From positions 1 through 64,000 of the forward strand of contig OMXL01000006.1 in NCBI GenBank assembly GCA_900314985.1: a stretch of 64,000 bases of DNA. Direction: 5' to 3'. This stretch comes from an uncultured Prevotellaceae bacterium. GTDB lineage: Bacteria > Bacteroidota > Bacteroidia > Bacteroidales > Bacteroidaceae. A model generated the notes under the pieces. It was not told where the DNA came from, did no database searches, and saw nothing but the letters and a program-made list of their open reading frames with translations. Below, in pieces: positions 30,884 to 41,402 of this stretch; the stretch's first letter is position 1, and every line of letters starts with the position of its first letter. A program made the translations under genes and the position numbers.

Positions 30884-32815
30884 TCAATTGATTGTCTCTA
30901 ATTCTTCCGAAAGACGCTCCCAGCGCTCCACCTCCTCATCAAGGGCTTTCTTGGTGGTGGTATATTCTGTAACAAGCGTCATGTCTGCGGCATTCTCAGG
31001 AATCATCAGCAGGTCGTCCAACTCCTTCAGGCGACGCTCCATATCACTGATTTTTCGCTCCGACTCCTCCACAGCCTTCTCAGCCTTGCGCAGGCGCTTC
31101 TGCTGCTCTTTATGGGTGGCATAGTCGTTCTTTGTAGGGTTAATGGGCTTAGTGGGCTTAATGGGCCCATTAGACCCATTCAACCCATTAGACCCATTAC
31201 TAATCTGCGCCTCATGTTCCTTCCGCAACCACTCATAAATGCCACCTAAGTGTTCACGCACTTTGCCGCCACCAAACTCATAGACCTTGCTGACCAAGCC
31301 GTCCAGGAATTCACGGTCATGACTAACGATGATGGCCGTACCGTCAAATGCACGGATAGCCTCTTTCAGCACATCCTTTGACGGCATATCCAAGTGGTTG
31401 GTAGGCTCGTCGAGAATCAAGAGGTTGACGGGTTCCAGCAACAGACGAATCATAGCCAGACGACTGCGCTCACCACCACTCAGCACCTTCACCTTTTTGT
31501 CGGAGGCCTCGCCACCAAACATAAAGGCGCCTAATATATCGTTGATTCTCAAGCGTATCTCGCCCTTAGCAACATTATCGATGGTTTGGAATACAGTCAG
31601 TTCCTCATCGAGCAACTGCGCCTGGTTCTGTGCGAAATAGCCTATCTGGATGTTATGTCCTACTTTTAAGTGACCATCGAACGGAATCTCGCCCATGATA
31701 CACTTCACCAGCGTAGACTTACCCTCACCGTTCTTACCCACGAAAGCCACCTTCTCACCGCGTTTGATGGTCAGGTTGACGTTCGAGAAGACGGTATGGG
31801 CACCATAGTCCTTGCGGACATCCTCGCAGATAACGGGATAGTCGCCACTACGCAGACACGGTGGGAACTTCAAGTGCAATGCAGAGTTGTCGACCTCATC
31901 AACCTCGATGGGCACAATCTTTTCCAACTGCTTCACCTTCTGTTGCACCTGTACGGCCTTGGTGGCCTGATAGCGGAAGCGCTCAATAAACTGGCGCATC
32001 TCCTGTATTTCTTTCTGCTGATTCTCGTAGGCTCTGAGCTGCTGTTCACGACGCTCCTTACGCAACACGACATACTCGTCGTATTTCACCTTGTAGTCAA
32101 TAATCTGGCCACACGAAATCTCCAGCGTGCGATTGGTAACATTATTGATGAAGGCACGGTCGTGACTGACCAATACCACAGCCTTTGCCGACTGCGCCAA
32201 CCACTGCTCCAGCCACTGTATAGACTCGATGTCCAGATGGTTGGTGGGCTCGTCGAGCAACAGCACATCAGGCTTCTGCAACAGAATCTTCGCCAACTCG
32301 ATACGCATGCGCCAACCACCAGAGAACTCGCTAGTGGGACGTTCCAAATCAGAACGTTCAAAGCCCAGACCCATCAAGGTACGCTCCAGCTCTGCCTCGC
32401 AGTTCTCTGCACCCATCATCATATAGCGCTCATGCTCCAGCGTAAACTTCTCGACCAGTGCCAGATAACTCTCGCTCTCGTAGTCGGTACGCTCAGCCAA
32501 CTGCTGGTTCAGCGCATCCACCTCGGCTTTCAGCTCCGTCACATTCGAAAAGGCCTTCTGAGCCTCCTGTCGGACGGTGGTATCATCTTGCAGAATCATC
32601 ACCTGCGGCAGATAGCCTATCGTCGTATCGTTGGGAATGCTGACCACGCCACCGGTAGGTTTCTGTTGTCCACAGAGTATTTTGAGCAGGGTTGACTTTC
32701 CTGCTCCGTTCTTACCCACCAAAGCAATGCGGTCGCGATCGTTGACCACGAAACTGGCATTGGCAAAGAGTGGCTTTATGCCAAATTCCACGTGTAGTGA
32801 TTCTACTGATATCAT
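30884..32815 (-). CDS. ABC-F family ATPase (ribosome-associated)
   Basis: This 643-aa protein contains two ABC ATPase domains and no membrane segment. Domain 1: Walker A GKNGAGKST near residue 35, signature FSGGWRMRIELAK and Walker [12 protein letters not shown] near 185. Domain 2: GKNGEGKST near 358, LSGGERSRLAMIR near 443 and LLILDEPTNHLD. ABC-F proteins bind the ribosomal E site and affect translation. The C-terminal coiled coil (about 585-643) is preceded by a linker rich in Asn-Gly and Pro-Thr-Lys encoded by a 9-nt tandem array at 31138-31200. A strong promoter lies upstream at 32844-32874. Subgroup (Uup- or YheS-like) not settled. Confidence 0.93.
   Translation of the reverse strand: MISVESLHVEFGIKPLFANASFVVNDRDRIALVGKNGAGKSTLLKILCGQQKPTGGVVSIPNDTTIGYLPQVMILQDDTTVRQEAQKAFSNVTELKAEVDALNQQLAERTDYESESYLALVEKFTLEHERYMMMGAENCEAELERTLMGLGFERSDLERPTSEFSGGWRMRIELAKILLQKPDVLLLDEPTNHLDIESIQWLEQWLAQSAKAVVLVSHDRAFINNVTNRTLEISCGQIIDYKVKYDEYVVLRKERREQQLRAYENQQKEIQEMRQFIERFRYQATKAVQVQQKVKQLEKIVPIEVDEVDNSALHLKFPPCLRSGDYPVICEDVRKDYGAHTVFSNVNLTIKRGEKVAFVGKNGEGKSTLVKCIMGEIPFDGHLKVGHNIQIGYFAQNQAQLLDEELTVFQTIDNVAKGEIRLRINDILGAFMFGGEASDKKVKVLSGGERSRLAMIRLLLEPVNLLILDEPTNHLDMPSKDVLKEAIRAFDGTAIIVSHDREFLDGLVSKVYEFGGGKVREHLGGIYEWLRKEHEAQISNGSNGLNGSNGPIKPTKPINPTKNDYATHKEQQKRLRKAEKAVEESERKISDMERRLKELDDLLMIPENAADMTLVTEYTTTKKALDEEVERWERLSEELETIN
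31138..31200. repeat. 9-nt degenerate tandem array in the ABC-F linker
   Basis: Plus-strand units cccattaga, cccattcaa, cccattaga, cccattact follow gggcttaat/gggcttagt units, making a partly inverted array around GGGCCC. It encodes SNGLNGSNG and PIKPTKPINPTK. The same words recur between manC and gmd (59308-59352). Confidence 0.8.
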
Positions 32816-32843
32816 TTCTCTACCTTATTCTTTTTTGAACGTG

Positions 32844-32874
32844 CAAAGGTACGAATAAGATAGCGAAATGCAAA
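32844..32874 (-). promoter_or_regulatory. Promoter of the ABC-F/M13 transcript
   Basis: TTTG (32874-32871), 19-nt spacer, TACCTTTG (32851-32844) on the minus strand; a full consensus match, 28 nt upstream of the start codon. Confidence 0.82.
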
Positions 32875-32903
32875 ATTTATCGGGAATTTTTCTTATATTT
32901 ATG

Positions 32904-33461
32904 CTATTTTTCGAAGTGCTGGTAGTCTTTCAGCGAGCGCCATGCCCCACCCCAGCGGAATCCGTGCTGGATGAAAAGGCGATAGCAGAGGTCTTGCTGC
33001 GTAATCTTGTATTTGAACGATTTCGAGCGGTTGACATAGGGCTTACCCGTTGCCGGCTGGATGAGCAGCATGCCATCCTTCTTACGCTTCACACAGGGGT
33101 TGTACAGCGGATTGATGTCGATGGCCAAACCTTGGGCATGCTTCGACAACTTGGTGCTACCTTCCACCACGCGATAACAGTAGCACGACGTATTGTTGGC
33201 ACGCATCGAACGCTCGTCGTCGTTACCATATTCCAAGATAGGGCGAATGCGTTCAATAGGATATTTCGCTTGATACAAAGCACTAAATATTTCTTTCAAG
33301 TCATTCGCTATCTGCTTATTACAAATGAGAACACCCTGCTGGGGTTCACCATCGAAATCGACATAGCGAACCGTCAGCGTATCCAGTTTCACCTGCTGAG
33401 CATACACGCCTATGCTGCACATTACCAATAAGATGACCAACCATATCTTCGTCCTTTTCAT
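32904..33461 (-). CDS. M15 family metallopeptidase (D,D/L,D-carboxypeptidase type), exported
   Basis: This 185-aa protein has a signal peptide (MKRTKIWLVILLVMCSIGVYA). The zinc-binding pattern of M15 peptidases (VanY/L-Ala-D-Glu endopeptidase-like) is seen as SKHAQGLAIDINP (His, then Asp at +7) and near the end WRSLKDYQHFEK, with the third ligand His. The conserved tip GFRWGGAW is also typical of Peptidase_M15_4. It should trim peptidoglycan stem peptides in the periplasm. The 442 nt between its start and the neighbouring FGGY gene are non-coding and repeat-rich. A -7 box TATCTTTG (33501-33494) lies 33 nt upstream. Confidence 0.88.
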   Translation of the reverse strand: MKRTKIWLVILLVMCSIGVYAQQVKLDTLTVRYVDFDGEPQQGVLICNKQIANDLKEIFSALYQAKYPIERIRPILEYGNDDERSMRANNTSCYCYRVVEGSTKLSKHAQGLAIDINPLYNPCVKRKKDGMLLIQPATGKPYVNRSKSFKYKITQQDLCYRLFIQHGFRWGGAWRSLKDYQHFEK

Positions 33462-33493
33462 ACCCTTTTCGCATTTCGTCTCTATTTCGCATA

Positions 33494-33501
33494 CAAAGAT
33501 A
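33494..33501 (-). promoter_or_regulatory. Probable -7 box of the M15 peptidase gene
   Basis: TATCTTTG on the minus strand; no clear TTTG is found 19-21 nt upstream, so confidence is limited. Confidence 0.5.
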
Positions 33502-33555
33502 CAAAATTATTTTGAAACTCGTATACATTTTCTAAAGAAATCTATTAATACACGA

Positions 33556-33718
33556 AACCTTACAACCTTACAATCTTACAACCTTACACAGTATGCTTCC
33601 CTACGTGGCAATGGTGCTCTAATTATAATATATATTATAATATATATTATAATTAGCATATCTTAGCACTCTTACGGAAACGCACCTTGTAAGAATGTAA
33701 GGTTGTAAGATTGTAAGA
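33556..33718. repeat. Large palindromic element with 8-nt-repeat arms and AT core
   Basis: Perfect 22-nt inverted arms (33567-33588 and 33696-33717; cttacaat-type 8-nt units on the left, tgtaaggt-type on the right) surround a perfect 34-nt palindrome of A and T only (33621-33654). The remainder of the 33462-33953 gap holds no gene. Confidence 0.85.
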
Positions 33719-33743
33719 AATGAGGCGTCTTCAATGACAACAG

Positions 33744-33862
33744 TCTAAGCCAGTTACGAGACAGACTAAGCCAGTCGCAAGACAGCCTGATACGCAAGAT
33801 TATTAGCTGTATAATGAGACCGTATCAGCTGTATAACGAGACCAGATCAGCTATACAAATTA
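33744..33862. repeat. Iterated AGCTGTA motifs upstream of the FGGY kinase
   Basis: Loose repeats of (att/atc)agctgtat with aacgagac or aatgagac between them (33803-33855), preceded by a pair of gacagactaagccagt-like words (33744-33775). The AGCTGT words resemble those after the GH31 gene at 9743-9842. Confidence 0.6.
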
Positions 33863-33885
33863 TCTAAAAAAAATAGCCGGATTTA

Positions 33886-33917
33886 TTTGGCTATTTGCAA
33901 AAAAATGGGTAATTTTG
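33886..33917 (+). promoter_or_regulatory. Promoter of the FGGY kinase operon
   Basis: TTTG (33886-33889), 20-nt spacer, TAATTTTG (33910-33917): full consensus, 36 nt before the start codon. Confidence 0.82.
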
Positions 33918-33953
33918 CATTCAAATAAATATCACTAAACCAATAAAGTTATT

Positions 33954-35543
33954 ATGACCGCAAAAGAAACCATCGAGGCTGGTAAAGCCATTCTGGGAAT
34001 CGAATTTGGTTCCACCCGTATCAAGGCCGTACTCATCGACCAAGACAATAAACCCATCGCACAAGGCTCTTTCGAGTGGGAGAACCAACTCGTAGACGGA
34101 CTGTGGACCTACAGTATCGACATTATTTGGAAGGGGCTTCAGGACTGCTATAGCGACCTGCGTCAGGACGTGAAGAAGCAGTACGGCTGCGAGATTGAAT
34201 CGCTGGCAGCCATTGGTTTCTCGGCCATGATGCACGGCTACATGGCTTTCGACGAGAAGCAGCAGATTCTGGTGCCTTTCCGTACATGGCGTAACACGAA
34301 CACCGGCAAGGCTGCTGCCGAGCTGTCGGAGCTGTTCAACTATAACATTCCCCTGCGCTGGAGCATCTCACATCTGTACCAGTGCATCCTGAATGGCGAC
34401 GAACACGTCAAGAACATCAAGTTCCTGACCACACTCGCTGGCTACGTTCACTGGCAGGTAACAGGCGAATTCGTGCTGGGCGTAGGCGATGCCTCGGGTA
34501 TGATTCCCGTTGACCCCGCCACGAAGACCTATGACGCCACAATGGTGGAGAAATTCGACAAGATTCTCGCTGCTAAAGGTTTGCCCTTTAGACTACTCGA
34601 CATCCTGCCCAAGTCGCTGAATGCTGGCGAGAGCGCCGGCGTGCTGACTGCTGAGGGTGCCAAGAAGTTGGACGTCTCTGGTCACCTGAAGGCTGGTGTA
34701 CCTGTTTGTCCTCCCGAAGGCGACGCAGGCACCGGCATGGTAGCTACCAATGCCGTCAAGCAGCGCACGGGTAACGTATCAGCAGGTACCTCTTCATTCT
34801 CAATGATTGTATTGGAGAAGCCACTGAGCAAGCCTTACGAGATGATTGACATGGTGACCACGCCTGACGGTAGCCTCGTAGCCATGGTACACTGCAACAA
34901 CTGTACCTCAGATATCAACGCCTGGGTGGGTCTGTTCAAGGAATATCAGCAGTTGCTGGGCGTACCCGTGGATATGAACGAGCTGTACGGCAAGCTGTTC
35001 AACAAGGCTCTGGAGGGCGATGCCGACTGTGGAGGTCTGATGGCCTATAACTATGTCAGCGGAGAACCTGTAACAGGTCTGGCCGAAGGTCGTCCCATGT
35101 TCGTCCGCTCAGCTAACGACAAGTTCAATCTGGCAAACTTTATGCGCAGCCACCTCTATGGTGCCATCGGTGTGCTGAAGATTGGTAACGACATCCTGCT
35201 GAAGGAAGAGAAAATCAAGGTGGACCGCATCACCGGTCACGGTGGTTACTTCAAGACTGCCGGTGTAGGTCAGCGCATGCTGGCTGCCGCCCTAAACAGC
35301 CCCATCAGCGTGATGGAGACCGCTGGTGAAGGTGGCGCCTGGGGTATCGCTCTGTTGGCAGGCTACCTTATTAACAAGAATGGCAAGAATCTGGCCGACT
35401 ACCTGGAGCAAGTCGTCTTCGCAGGCAACACGGGCGTTTCTATCGCTCCTACTGCCGAGGATGTCGCAGGTTTCGAGAAATATATCGAGAACTACAAGGC
35501 TTGTCTGCCCATCGAGCAGGCTGCTGTTGACGCCAAGAAGTAA
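33954..35543 (+). CDS. FGGY-family carbohydrate kinase (xylulokinase/ribulokinase-like)
   Basis: This 529-aa protein phosphorylates a sugar, probably a ketopentose. N-terminal ATPase motif [15 protein letters not shown] (about residues 15-29), a substrate region [16 protein letters not shown] (about 87-102), the glycine-rich [13 protein letters not shown] (about 260) and [13 protein letters not shown], and the C-terminal [23 protein letters not shown] that holds the second phosphate motif. Relatives in Bacteroides lie in arabinose or xylose loci and are annotated as xylulokinase or ribulokinase; no isomerase gene accompanies this one, so the substrate is open. Strong promoter upstream; the glycosyltransferase GTG start follows its stop codon directly. 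Confidence 0.85.
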   Translation: MTAKETIEAGKAILGIEFGSTRIKAVLIDQDNKPIAQGSFEWENQLVDGLWTYSIDIIWKGLQDCYSDLRQDVKKQYGCEIESLAAIGFSAMMHGYMAFDEKQQILVPFRTWRNTNTGKAAAELSELFNYNIPLRWSISHLYQCILNGDEHVKNIKFLTTLAGYVHWQVTGEFVLGVGDASGMIPVDPATKTYDATMVEKFDKILAAKGLPFRLLDILPKSLNAGESAGVLTAEGAKKLDVSGHLKAGVPVCPPEGDAGTGMVATNAVKQRTGNVSAGTSSFSMIVLEKPLSKPYEMIDMVTTPDGSLVAMVHCNNCTSDINAWVGLFKEYQQLLGVPVDMNELYGKLFNKALEGDADCGGLMAYNYVSGEPVTGLAEGRPMFVRSANDKFNLANFMRSHLYGAIGVLKIGNDILLKEEKIKVDRITGHGGYFKTAGVGQRMLAAALNSPISVMETAGEGGAWGIALLAGYLINKNGKNLADYLEQVVFAGNTGVSIAPTAEDVAGFEKYIENYKACLPIEQAAVDAKK

Positions 35544-36179
35544 GTGGGAAGAACAGGAAACTACAACATTTCGGTGGTCATCGTTGTGCATGATCAGGCC
35601 GAAGCACTCGAGCGTAACTTGCCACAGTTTCTGACTGTGGCAAGTGCTGCGCAGGGTGAGGTCATCATTGTTGACGACTCATCGACCGACGAGACCCCCG
35701 ACGTACTGAAGCGCCTGAAAGAAGACAACGCCCATCTGTACACCACCTTCCTACCCAAGAGCGTAGCCAACAGAAGCCGTCTGCAGTTGGCCCTGAACAT
35801 CGGCGTCAAGGCGGCGCTGTCCGACCGCATCGTTTTTGCTGACATCACTCGCCCACCCCTCGTTAGCGAATGGCTTACAGGACTAACAGAAGGAACCGTG
35901 ACAGCCGTCTACTGCCGACTGAAGCACGGCACGCCACAGGTGACGCACCAGTTGTTTGACGACATGGAAGAAGCGGCCAATACCCTGCTCAAGGCCGAGC
36001 GACGTGACGGTGACGGTCATCGAGGCCGATGGTTTCGCATGCGACGCGGCATGTACGACGCCATTGCCGTCAACAAAGCGCTTACCCTCGATGCTATCAA
36101 GCTCTTCGACCAGCGTCTGACCGTTGGCAAGAAGATGCAATTAGGCATGAGCGTATTCTTCAAAAACATGTTTTCATGA
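35544..36179 (+). CDS. Glycosyltransferase family 2-like protein
   Basis: This 211-aa protein starts at a GTG that immediately follows the kinase stop codon; no ATG is available nearby. The GT2 N-terminal fold is seen in NISVVIVVHDQAEALERN and GEVIIVDDSSTDETPDVLKR (about residues 38-57), where the DDSS residues bind the nucleotide sugar. The metal-binding DxD position appears as FADITRPP, so it is degenerate. The protein is shorter than usual GT2 enzymes (250-300 aa) and has no membrane helix. It overlaps the next gene by 4 nt (ATGA). The acceptor is unknown. Confidence 0.75.
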   Translation: MGRTGNYNISVVIVVHDQAEALERNLPQFLTVASAAQGEVIIVDDSSTDETPDVLKRLKEDNAHLYTTFLPKSVANRSRLQLALNIGVKAALSDRIVFADITRPPLVSEWLTGLTEGTVTAVYCRLKHGTPQVTHQLFDDMEEAANTLLKAERRDGDGHRGRWFRMRRGMYDAIAVNKALTLDAIKLFDQRLTVGKKMQLGMSVFFKNMFS

Positions 36180-37273
36180 GAATATTACACTACTATGCCA
36201 GCAATGCCCCTGAGGCCATCACGCAGTATGTGAGGATACTGTGTGAGCAGATGGGTACGGAGGTCGAAATGGAACCAGTAACAACGGTTCATGAGGCACT
36301 CCAGATGTTGCGCGACAGGCACTATGACCTATTGCACATTCACGGATGCTGGCAGCATGCCGCCTATCGCATAGCCCGTCAGGCCCAGCGCCGAGGCACA
36401 CGACTGGTGGTGACTCCCCACGGACAGTTGGAACCGTGGACCATGAAACAACGCTACTGGAAAGAGAAGCTACCCAAGCGACTGCTCTTCCAGCGTACCC
36501 TTATCCAGCAGGCCTATGCGGTCATCGTACAGGGCAAGATGGAGGAAGAGTGCATGACAAAATTGGGTTGGAACCGTCGCACGGTCATCATTCGCAACTG
36601 TTTGATTACCAATAGCATCAACGCCAGCGAGATGGCACAGCAGATGTGGAAGGTTTATCGCAAGGTGATGGACAGCAACACGTTGGAGTTGATGACTGAA
36701 GACACGAAGTTGACCCTGCGCCAACTGCTAAAAGTGGGCATTACGGGCGACCAGCGATGGTTGGGCGAATCGTACGTCACCATCACCGACCACAACCAGT
36801 GGCGCATGCTCTACTGTCATGTACATCAGGAGCAGGTGGCTGAGATTGTTCGTCGCGGCATCAACATCCTGCATGTCGATACGCCCGACTTCGACATCCA
36901 CCAGATGCCCTGCTTCATGCCCGACGTCTACGAGCCACCAAAGACCATCGAAGAAGCCATCGGCATGCAATTTGCTACGGAGAACGACCGACTGATGGCT
37001 ACCTTCCGACATCTACGCCGACTGGCCATGCATAGTCGTCTGACGCTGTCGCACCTGACAGAACTGGATAAGGAGTTGCGTAATCACGACTGTGCCGAAG
37101 ACCAACTGTGCGACGCACTCAAAGAGCGTCACCTCTACCAGTTTGCCCGTCGCATTATGCAGCTGACCAGCGACCTGACGGGACTCGACGAAGGACTGAT
37201 GCCGATGCCGCCACTCGACGACCGTCAGACACGACATCTGAGGAAACACATTGATAACCATCTGAAGATATGA
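36176..37273 (+). CDS. Glycosyltransferase-like protein (GT4 N-terminal fold), divergent C-terminus
   Basis: The start is placed at 36176, where ATGA overlaps the previous stop; this gives 365 aa. The N-terminus MRILHYYASNAPEAITQYVR and the stretches YDLLHIHGCWQHAAYRIA and LVVTPHGQLEPWTMKQRYWK, then AVIVQGKMEEECMTKLGW, follow the GT4 (GT-B) pattern. The second half lacks the usual donor-binding motif (EGFGL/PVI) and instead has LGESYVTITDHNQWRMLYCH, so it may be a derived or non-catalytic member. It overlaps the FBPase gene by 4 nt, implying translational coupling along this operon. Confidence 0.68.
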   Translation: MRILHYYASNAPEAITQYVRILCEQMGTEVEMEPVTTVHEALQMLRDRHYDLLHIHGCWQHAAYRIARQAQRRGTRLVVTPHGQLEPWTMKQRYWKEKLPKRLLFQRTLIQQAYAVIVQGKMEEECMTKLGWNRRTVIIRNCLITNSINASEMAQQMWKVYRKVMDSNTLELMTEDTKLTLRQLLKVGITGDQRWLGESYVTITDHNQWRMLYCHVHQEQVAEIVRRGINILHVDTPDFDIHQMPCFMPDVYEPPKTIEEAIGMQFATENDRLMATFRHLRRLAMHSRLTLSHLTELDKELRNHDCAEDQLCDALKERHLYQFARRIMQLTSDLTGLDEGLMPMPPLDDRQTRHLRKHIDNHLKI

Positions 37274-39273
37274 TGAACCCAAAAGATAAGACTATGAAAA
37301 AAACATTCTCAGAACACGACATGCACTACTTGCGCCTATTGTCTACATCCTTTCCTACCGTAGCAGCAGCCGCCACTGAGATTATCAATCTGGAGGCCAT
37401 CCTCAACCTGCCCAAAGGTACAGAACACTTTCTGGCCGACCTGCATGGAGAGAGTGCTGCCTTCAAACACGTCATCAAGAATGCATCGGGAAACATTCGC
37501 CGCAAAGTCAGCGAGTTGTTTGCCGGTGATATCCGAGATAAGGAGCGTCGCGAGTTGTGCACGCTCATCTACTATCCTGAAGAGAAGCTGGAACTGATTA
37601 AGGCCGCAGAGTCGGACGACCTGGACGACTGGTATCACATCACCATCCACCGTCTGGTAGCCGTCTGCCGCGACGTATCGTCGAAATATACACGTTCCAA
37701 GGTGCGCAAGTCGCTGCCTCAGGATTTTGCCTACATCATCGAAGAGTTGCTGCACGAGCGTTCTGACGATACCGACAAGGCCGCCTATGTGAGTGTCATC
37801 GTCGACACCATCATCTCTACGGGTCGTGCTGACGACTTCATCATTGCCCTCTGCAACGTCATCCAGCGACTGTCTATCGACCAGTTACACATCTTGGGCG
37901 ATATCTATGACCGAGGCCCTGGGGCCCATATCATTCTGGACACGATGAAGCAATACCACTCGTGGGACATCCAGTGGGGCAACCACGACATGTTGTGGAT
38001 GGGTGCAGGAGCAGGAAACAATGCCTGCATCTGCAACGTGCTGCGTCTCTCGTTGCGCTATGCCAATCTGGCCACCGTCGAAGAGGCCTACGGCATCAAC
38101 CTCGTACCGCTGGCTACCTTTGCCATGGAGGTATATGGCGACGACCCCTGCGAGGAGTTCATCCCCAAACTGATGGCGGGCAACACAATGGAAGAGAAAT
38201 ACATCAAGCTGACGGCTCAGATGCACAAGGCTATCTCGATTATCCAGTTCAAGAAGGAGGCGCAGATCTTCAAGCGTCGTCCGGAATGGGGCATGCTGGA
38301 CCGCTGTCTGCTCGATCACATCGACTACGAGCGTGGTGTGCTGGTGCTGGACGGCAAGGAGTATGAGATGCGCTCCAATCACTTCCCCACCATCGACCCG
38401 AAGAATCCCTGCGAGCTGACGCCTGAGGAGAACCAGCTGATGGAGCGTCTGCACCACTCGTTCAAAGCCAGCGAGAAGCTGCAGAAGCATATCAAGATGA
38501 TACTCTCGCACGGCTGCATGTACACCATCTGCAACCAGAACCTGTTGTTCCACGCCTCTGTGCCCTTGAACGCCGACGGTTCGCTGAAGGAGGTGGAGCT
38601 GTACAACGGCCAGCGCTATAGCGGCAAGGAGTTGATGCACAACATCGGCATGCTGGTGCGCGCTGCTTTTGAGAGCGACACGGAGAAGGAGTTGCGGCTC
38701 TTTGCTCGCGACTACTTCCTCTACCTCTGGTGCGGCAAGGACTCTCCCCTCTTCGACAAGTCTAAGATGGCTACTTTCGAACGCTATTTCCTAACCGACA
38801 AGGCAACCTTCAAAGAGGAGAAAGGCTACTATTTTCAGTTGCGTGATTCAGAAGAGGTAGTGGACCGTATTCTCGATGCTTTTGGCGTGAAGGGCGACAA
38901 CCGACATATCATTAACGGTCACGTTCCCGTACATGCCTCGAAGGGCGAGAATCCCATCAAGGCCAATGGCAAACTGATGGTGATAGACGGTGGATTCTCA
39001 CAGGCTTACCACTCAACGACTGGCATTGCCGGCTACACACTGGTTTATCACAGTAGAGGTTTTCAATTGGTTCAGCATGAACCATTTACCAGCGCATCAG
39101 AAGCTATCGAGAAAGGAACAGACATCAAGTCGACCACCCAACTCGTAGAACTCTCTGCCCATCGCATGTTAGTAGCTGATACCGACCGTGGTGCCGAGTT
39201 GCGCGAACAGATTGACGACCTTCGTCAGTTGCTCTACGCCTATCGTCACGGCATCATTACCGAAGCAAAATGA
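37270..39273 (+). CDS. fbp: Fructose-1,6-bisphosphatase, class III
   Basis: This 667-aa enzyme hydrolyses fructose 1,6-bisphosphate in gluconeogenesis. It is the large Firmicutes/Bacteroidetes type, unrelated in sequence to E. coli Fbp. It carries the calcineurin-like metallophosphatase motifs: FLADLHGESAAFKHV (near 55), GDIYDRGPGAHIIL (near 213), IQWGNHDMLWMGAGAG (near 235) and a late GHVPVHASKGENPIK (near 552). The usual length is 640-670 aa. The start at 37270 overlaps the previous gene by ATGA; a second ATG 8 codons on (37294) is possible. The HPPK-like gene overlaps the stop by 4 nt. Confidence 0.96.
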   Translation: MMNPKDKTMKKTFSEHDMHYLRLLSTSFPTVAAAATEIINLEAILNLPKGTEHFLADLHGESAAFKHVIKNASGNIRRKVSELFAGDIRDKERRELCTLIYYPEEKLELIKAAESDDLDDWYHITIHRLVAVCRDVSSKYTRSKVRKSLPQDFAYIIEELLHERSDDTDKAAYVSVIVDTIISTGRADDFIIALCNVIQRLSIDQLHILGDIYDRGPGAHIILDTMKQYHSWDIQWGNHDMLWMGAGAGNNACICNVLRLSLRYANLATVEEAYGINLVPLATFAMEVYGDDPCEEFIPKLMAGNTMEEKYIKLTAQMHKAISIIQFKKEAQIFKRRPEWGMLDRCLLDHIDYERGVLVLDGKEYEMRSNHFPTIDPKNPCELTPEENQLMERLHHSFKASEKLQKHIKMILSHGCMYTICNQNLLFHASVPLNADGSLKEVELYNGQRYSGKELMHNIGMLVRAAFESDTEKELRLFARDYFLYLWCGKDSPLFDKSKMATFERYFLTDKATFKEEKGYYFQLRDSEEVVDRILDAFGVKGDNRHIINGHVPVHASKGENPIKANGKLMVIDGGFSQAYHSTTGIAGYTLVYHSRGFQLVQHEPFTSASEAIEKGTDIKSTTQLVELSAHRMLVADTDRGAELREQIDDLRQLLYAYRHGIITEAK

Positions 39274-39629
39274 AGCACGCCGTCATCATTGCGTTAGGAT
39301 CTAACTGTCGACAGAGTGCCCATATCCGATGGGCATCAGAACGCTTATCTTTTGTGCTGGATGACTGTCGTCTGAGTCGCGTACTGTGGACGGCAGACAT
39401 CAAAGGCAGTGGCAAGTGGTACATGAACCGATTGGCAGCAGGCTATACAGAGCTACCGGTCGACAATCTGCAACAGCTATTGAAACAGACGGAGGCAGAG
39501 ACGGGGCGTATCAAGGAAATAGTAACGATAGACTTAGACCTATTGCAGTATGACGGACAGCGCTATCATGAGAAAGACTGGGAGCGCAACTATGTATCTG
39601 CCATCATTAACGACATCATATTGAAATAG
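39270..39629 (+). CDS. Short HPPK-like protein (2-amino-4-hydroxy-6-hydroxymethyldihydropteridine pyrophosphokinase family)
   Basis: The N-terminus HAVIIALGSNCRQSAHIRWA and the later TIDLDLLQYDGQRYHEKDWE match the FolK start (ALGSN) and its metal-binding IDLDLL-YD segment. The protein has only 119 aa against about 160 for FolK, and the central stretch between them is shortened. It may still make the folate precursor, or may be a derived paralogue. It overlaps fbp by 4 nt, so it belongs to the same operon. Confidence 0.72.
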   Translation: MKHAVIIALGSNCRQSAHIRWASERLSFVLDDCRLSRVLWTADIKGSGKWYMNRLAAGYTELPVDNLQQLLKQTEAETGRIKEIVTIDLDLLQYDGQRYHEKDWERNYVSAIINDIILK

Positions 39630-39664
39630 TTACATAAAAATGTGGCTGTTTGCGTTTTTTTTCG

Positions 39665-39672
39665 TACCTTTG
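39665..39672 (+). promoter_or_regulatory. -7 box upstream of the second ABC-F gene
   Basis: TACCTTTG, 34 nt before the start codon. The -33 element is weak (TGTGG at the expected distance), so only the -7 box is claimed. Confidence 0.6.
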
Positions 39673-39697
39673 CACCCCGTAATAATAAATAAGGTAA

Positions 39698-41320
<1,623 letters not shown>

Positions 41321-41324
41321 CAAT

Positions 41325-41352
41325 GCATAATGCTTAATGCTTAATGCTTAAT
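41325..41352. repeat. 7-nt tandem array after the ABC-F gene
   Basis: gcataat, gcttaat, gcttaat, gcttaat: the same family as the arrays at 17210-17237 and 17275-17306, 24 kb away. Confidence 0.85.
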
Positions 41353-41402
41353 TGTGGCACGGAATTTGCTTTCGGTTTGTTAGAACTTAAAATTTTAACA
41401 CT

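Noticed and set aside
33462..33953. A hidden gene between the M15 peptidase and the FGGY kinase
   Set aside because: All frames are short and cross the palindrome and AGCTGT repeats; only promoters and repeats are supported.
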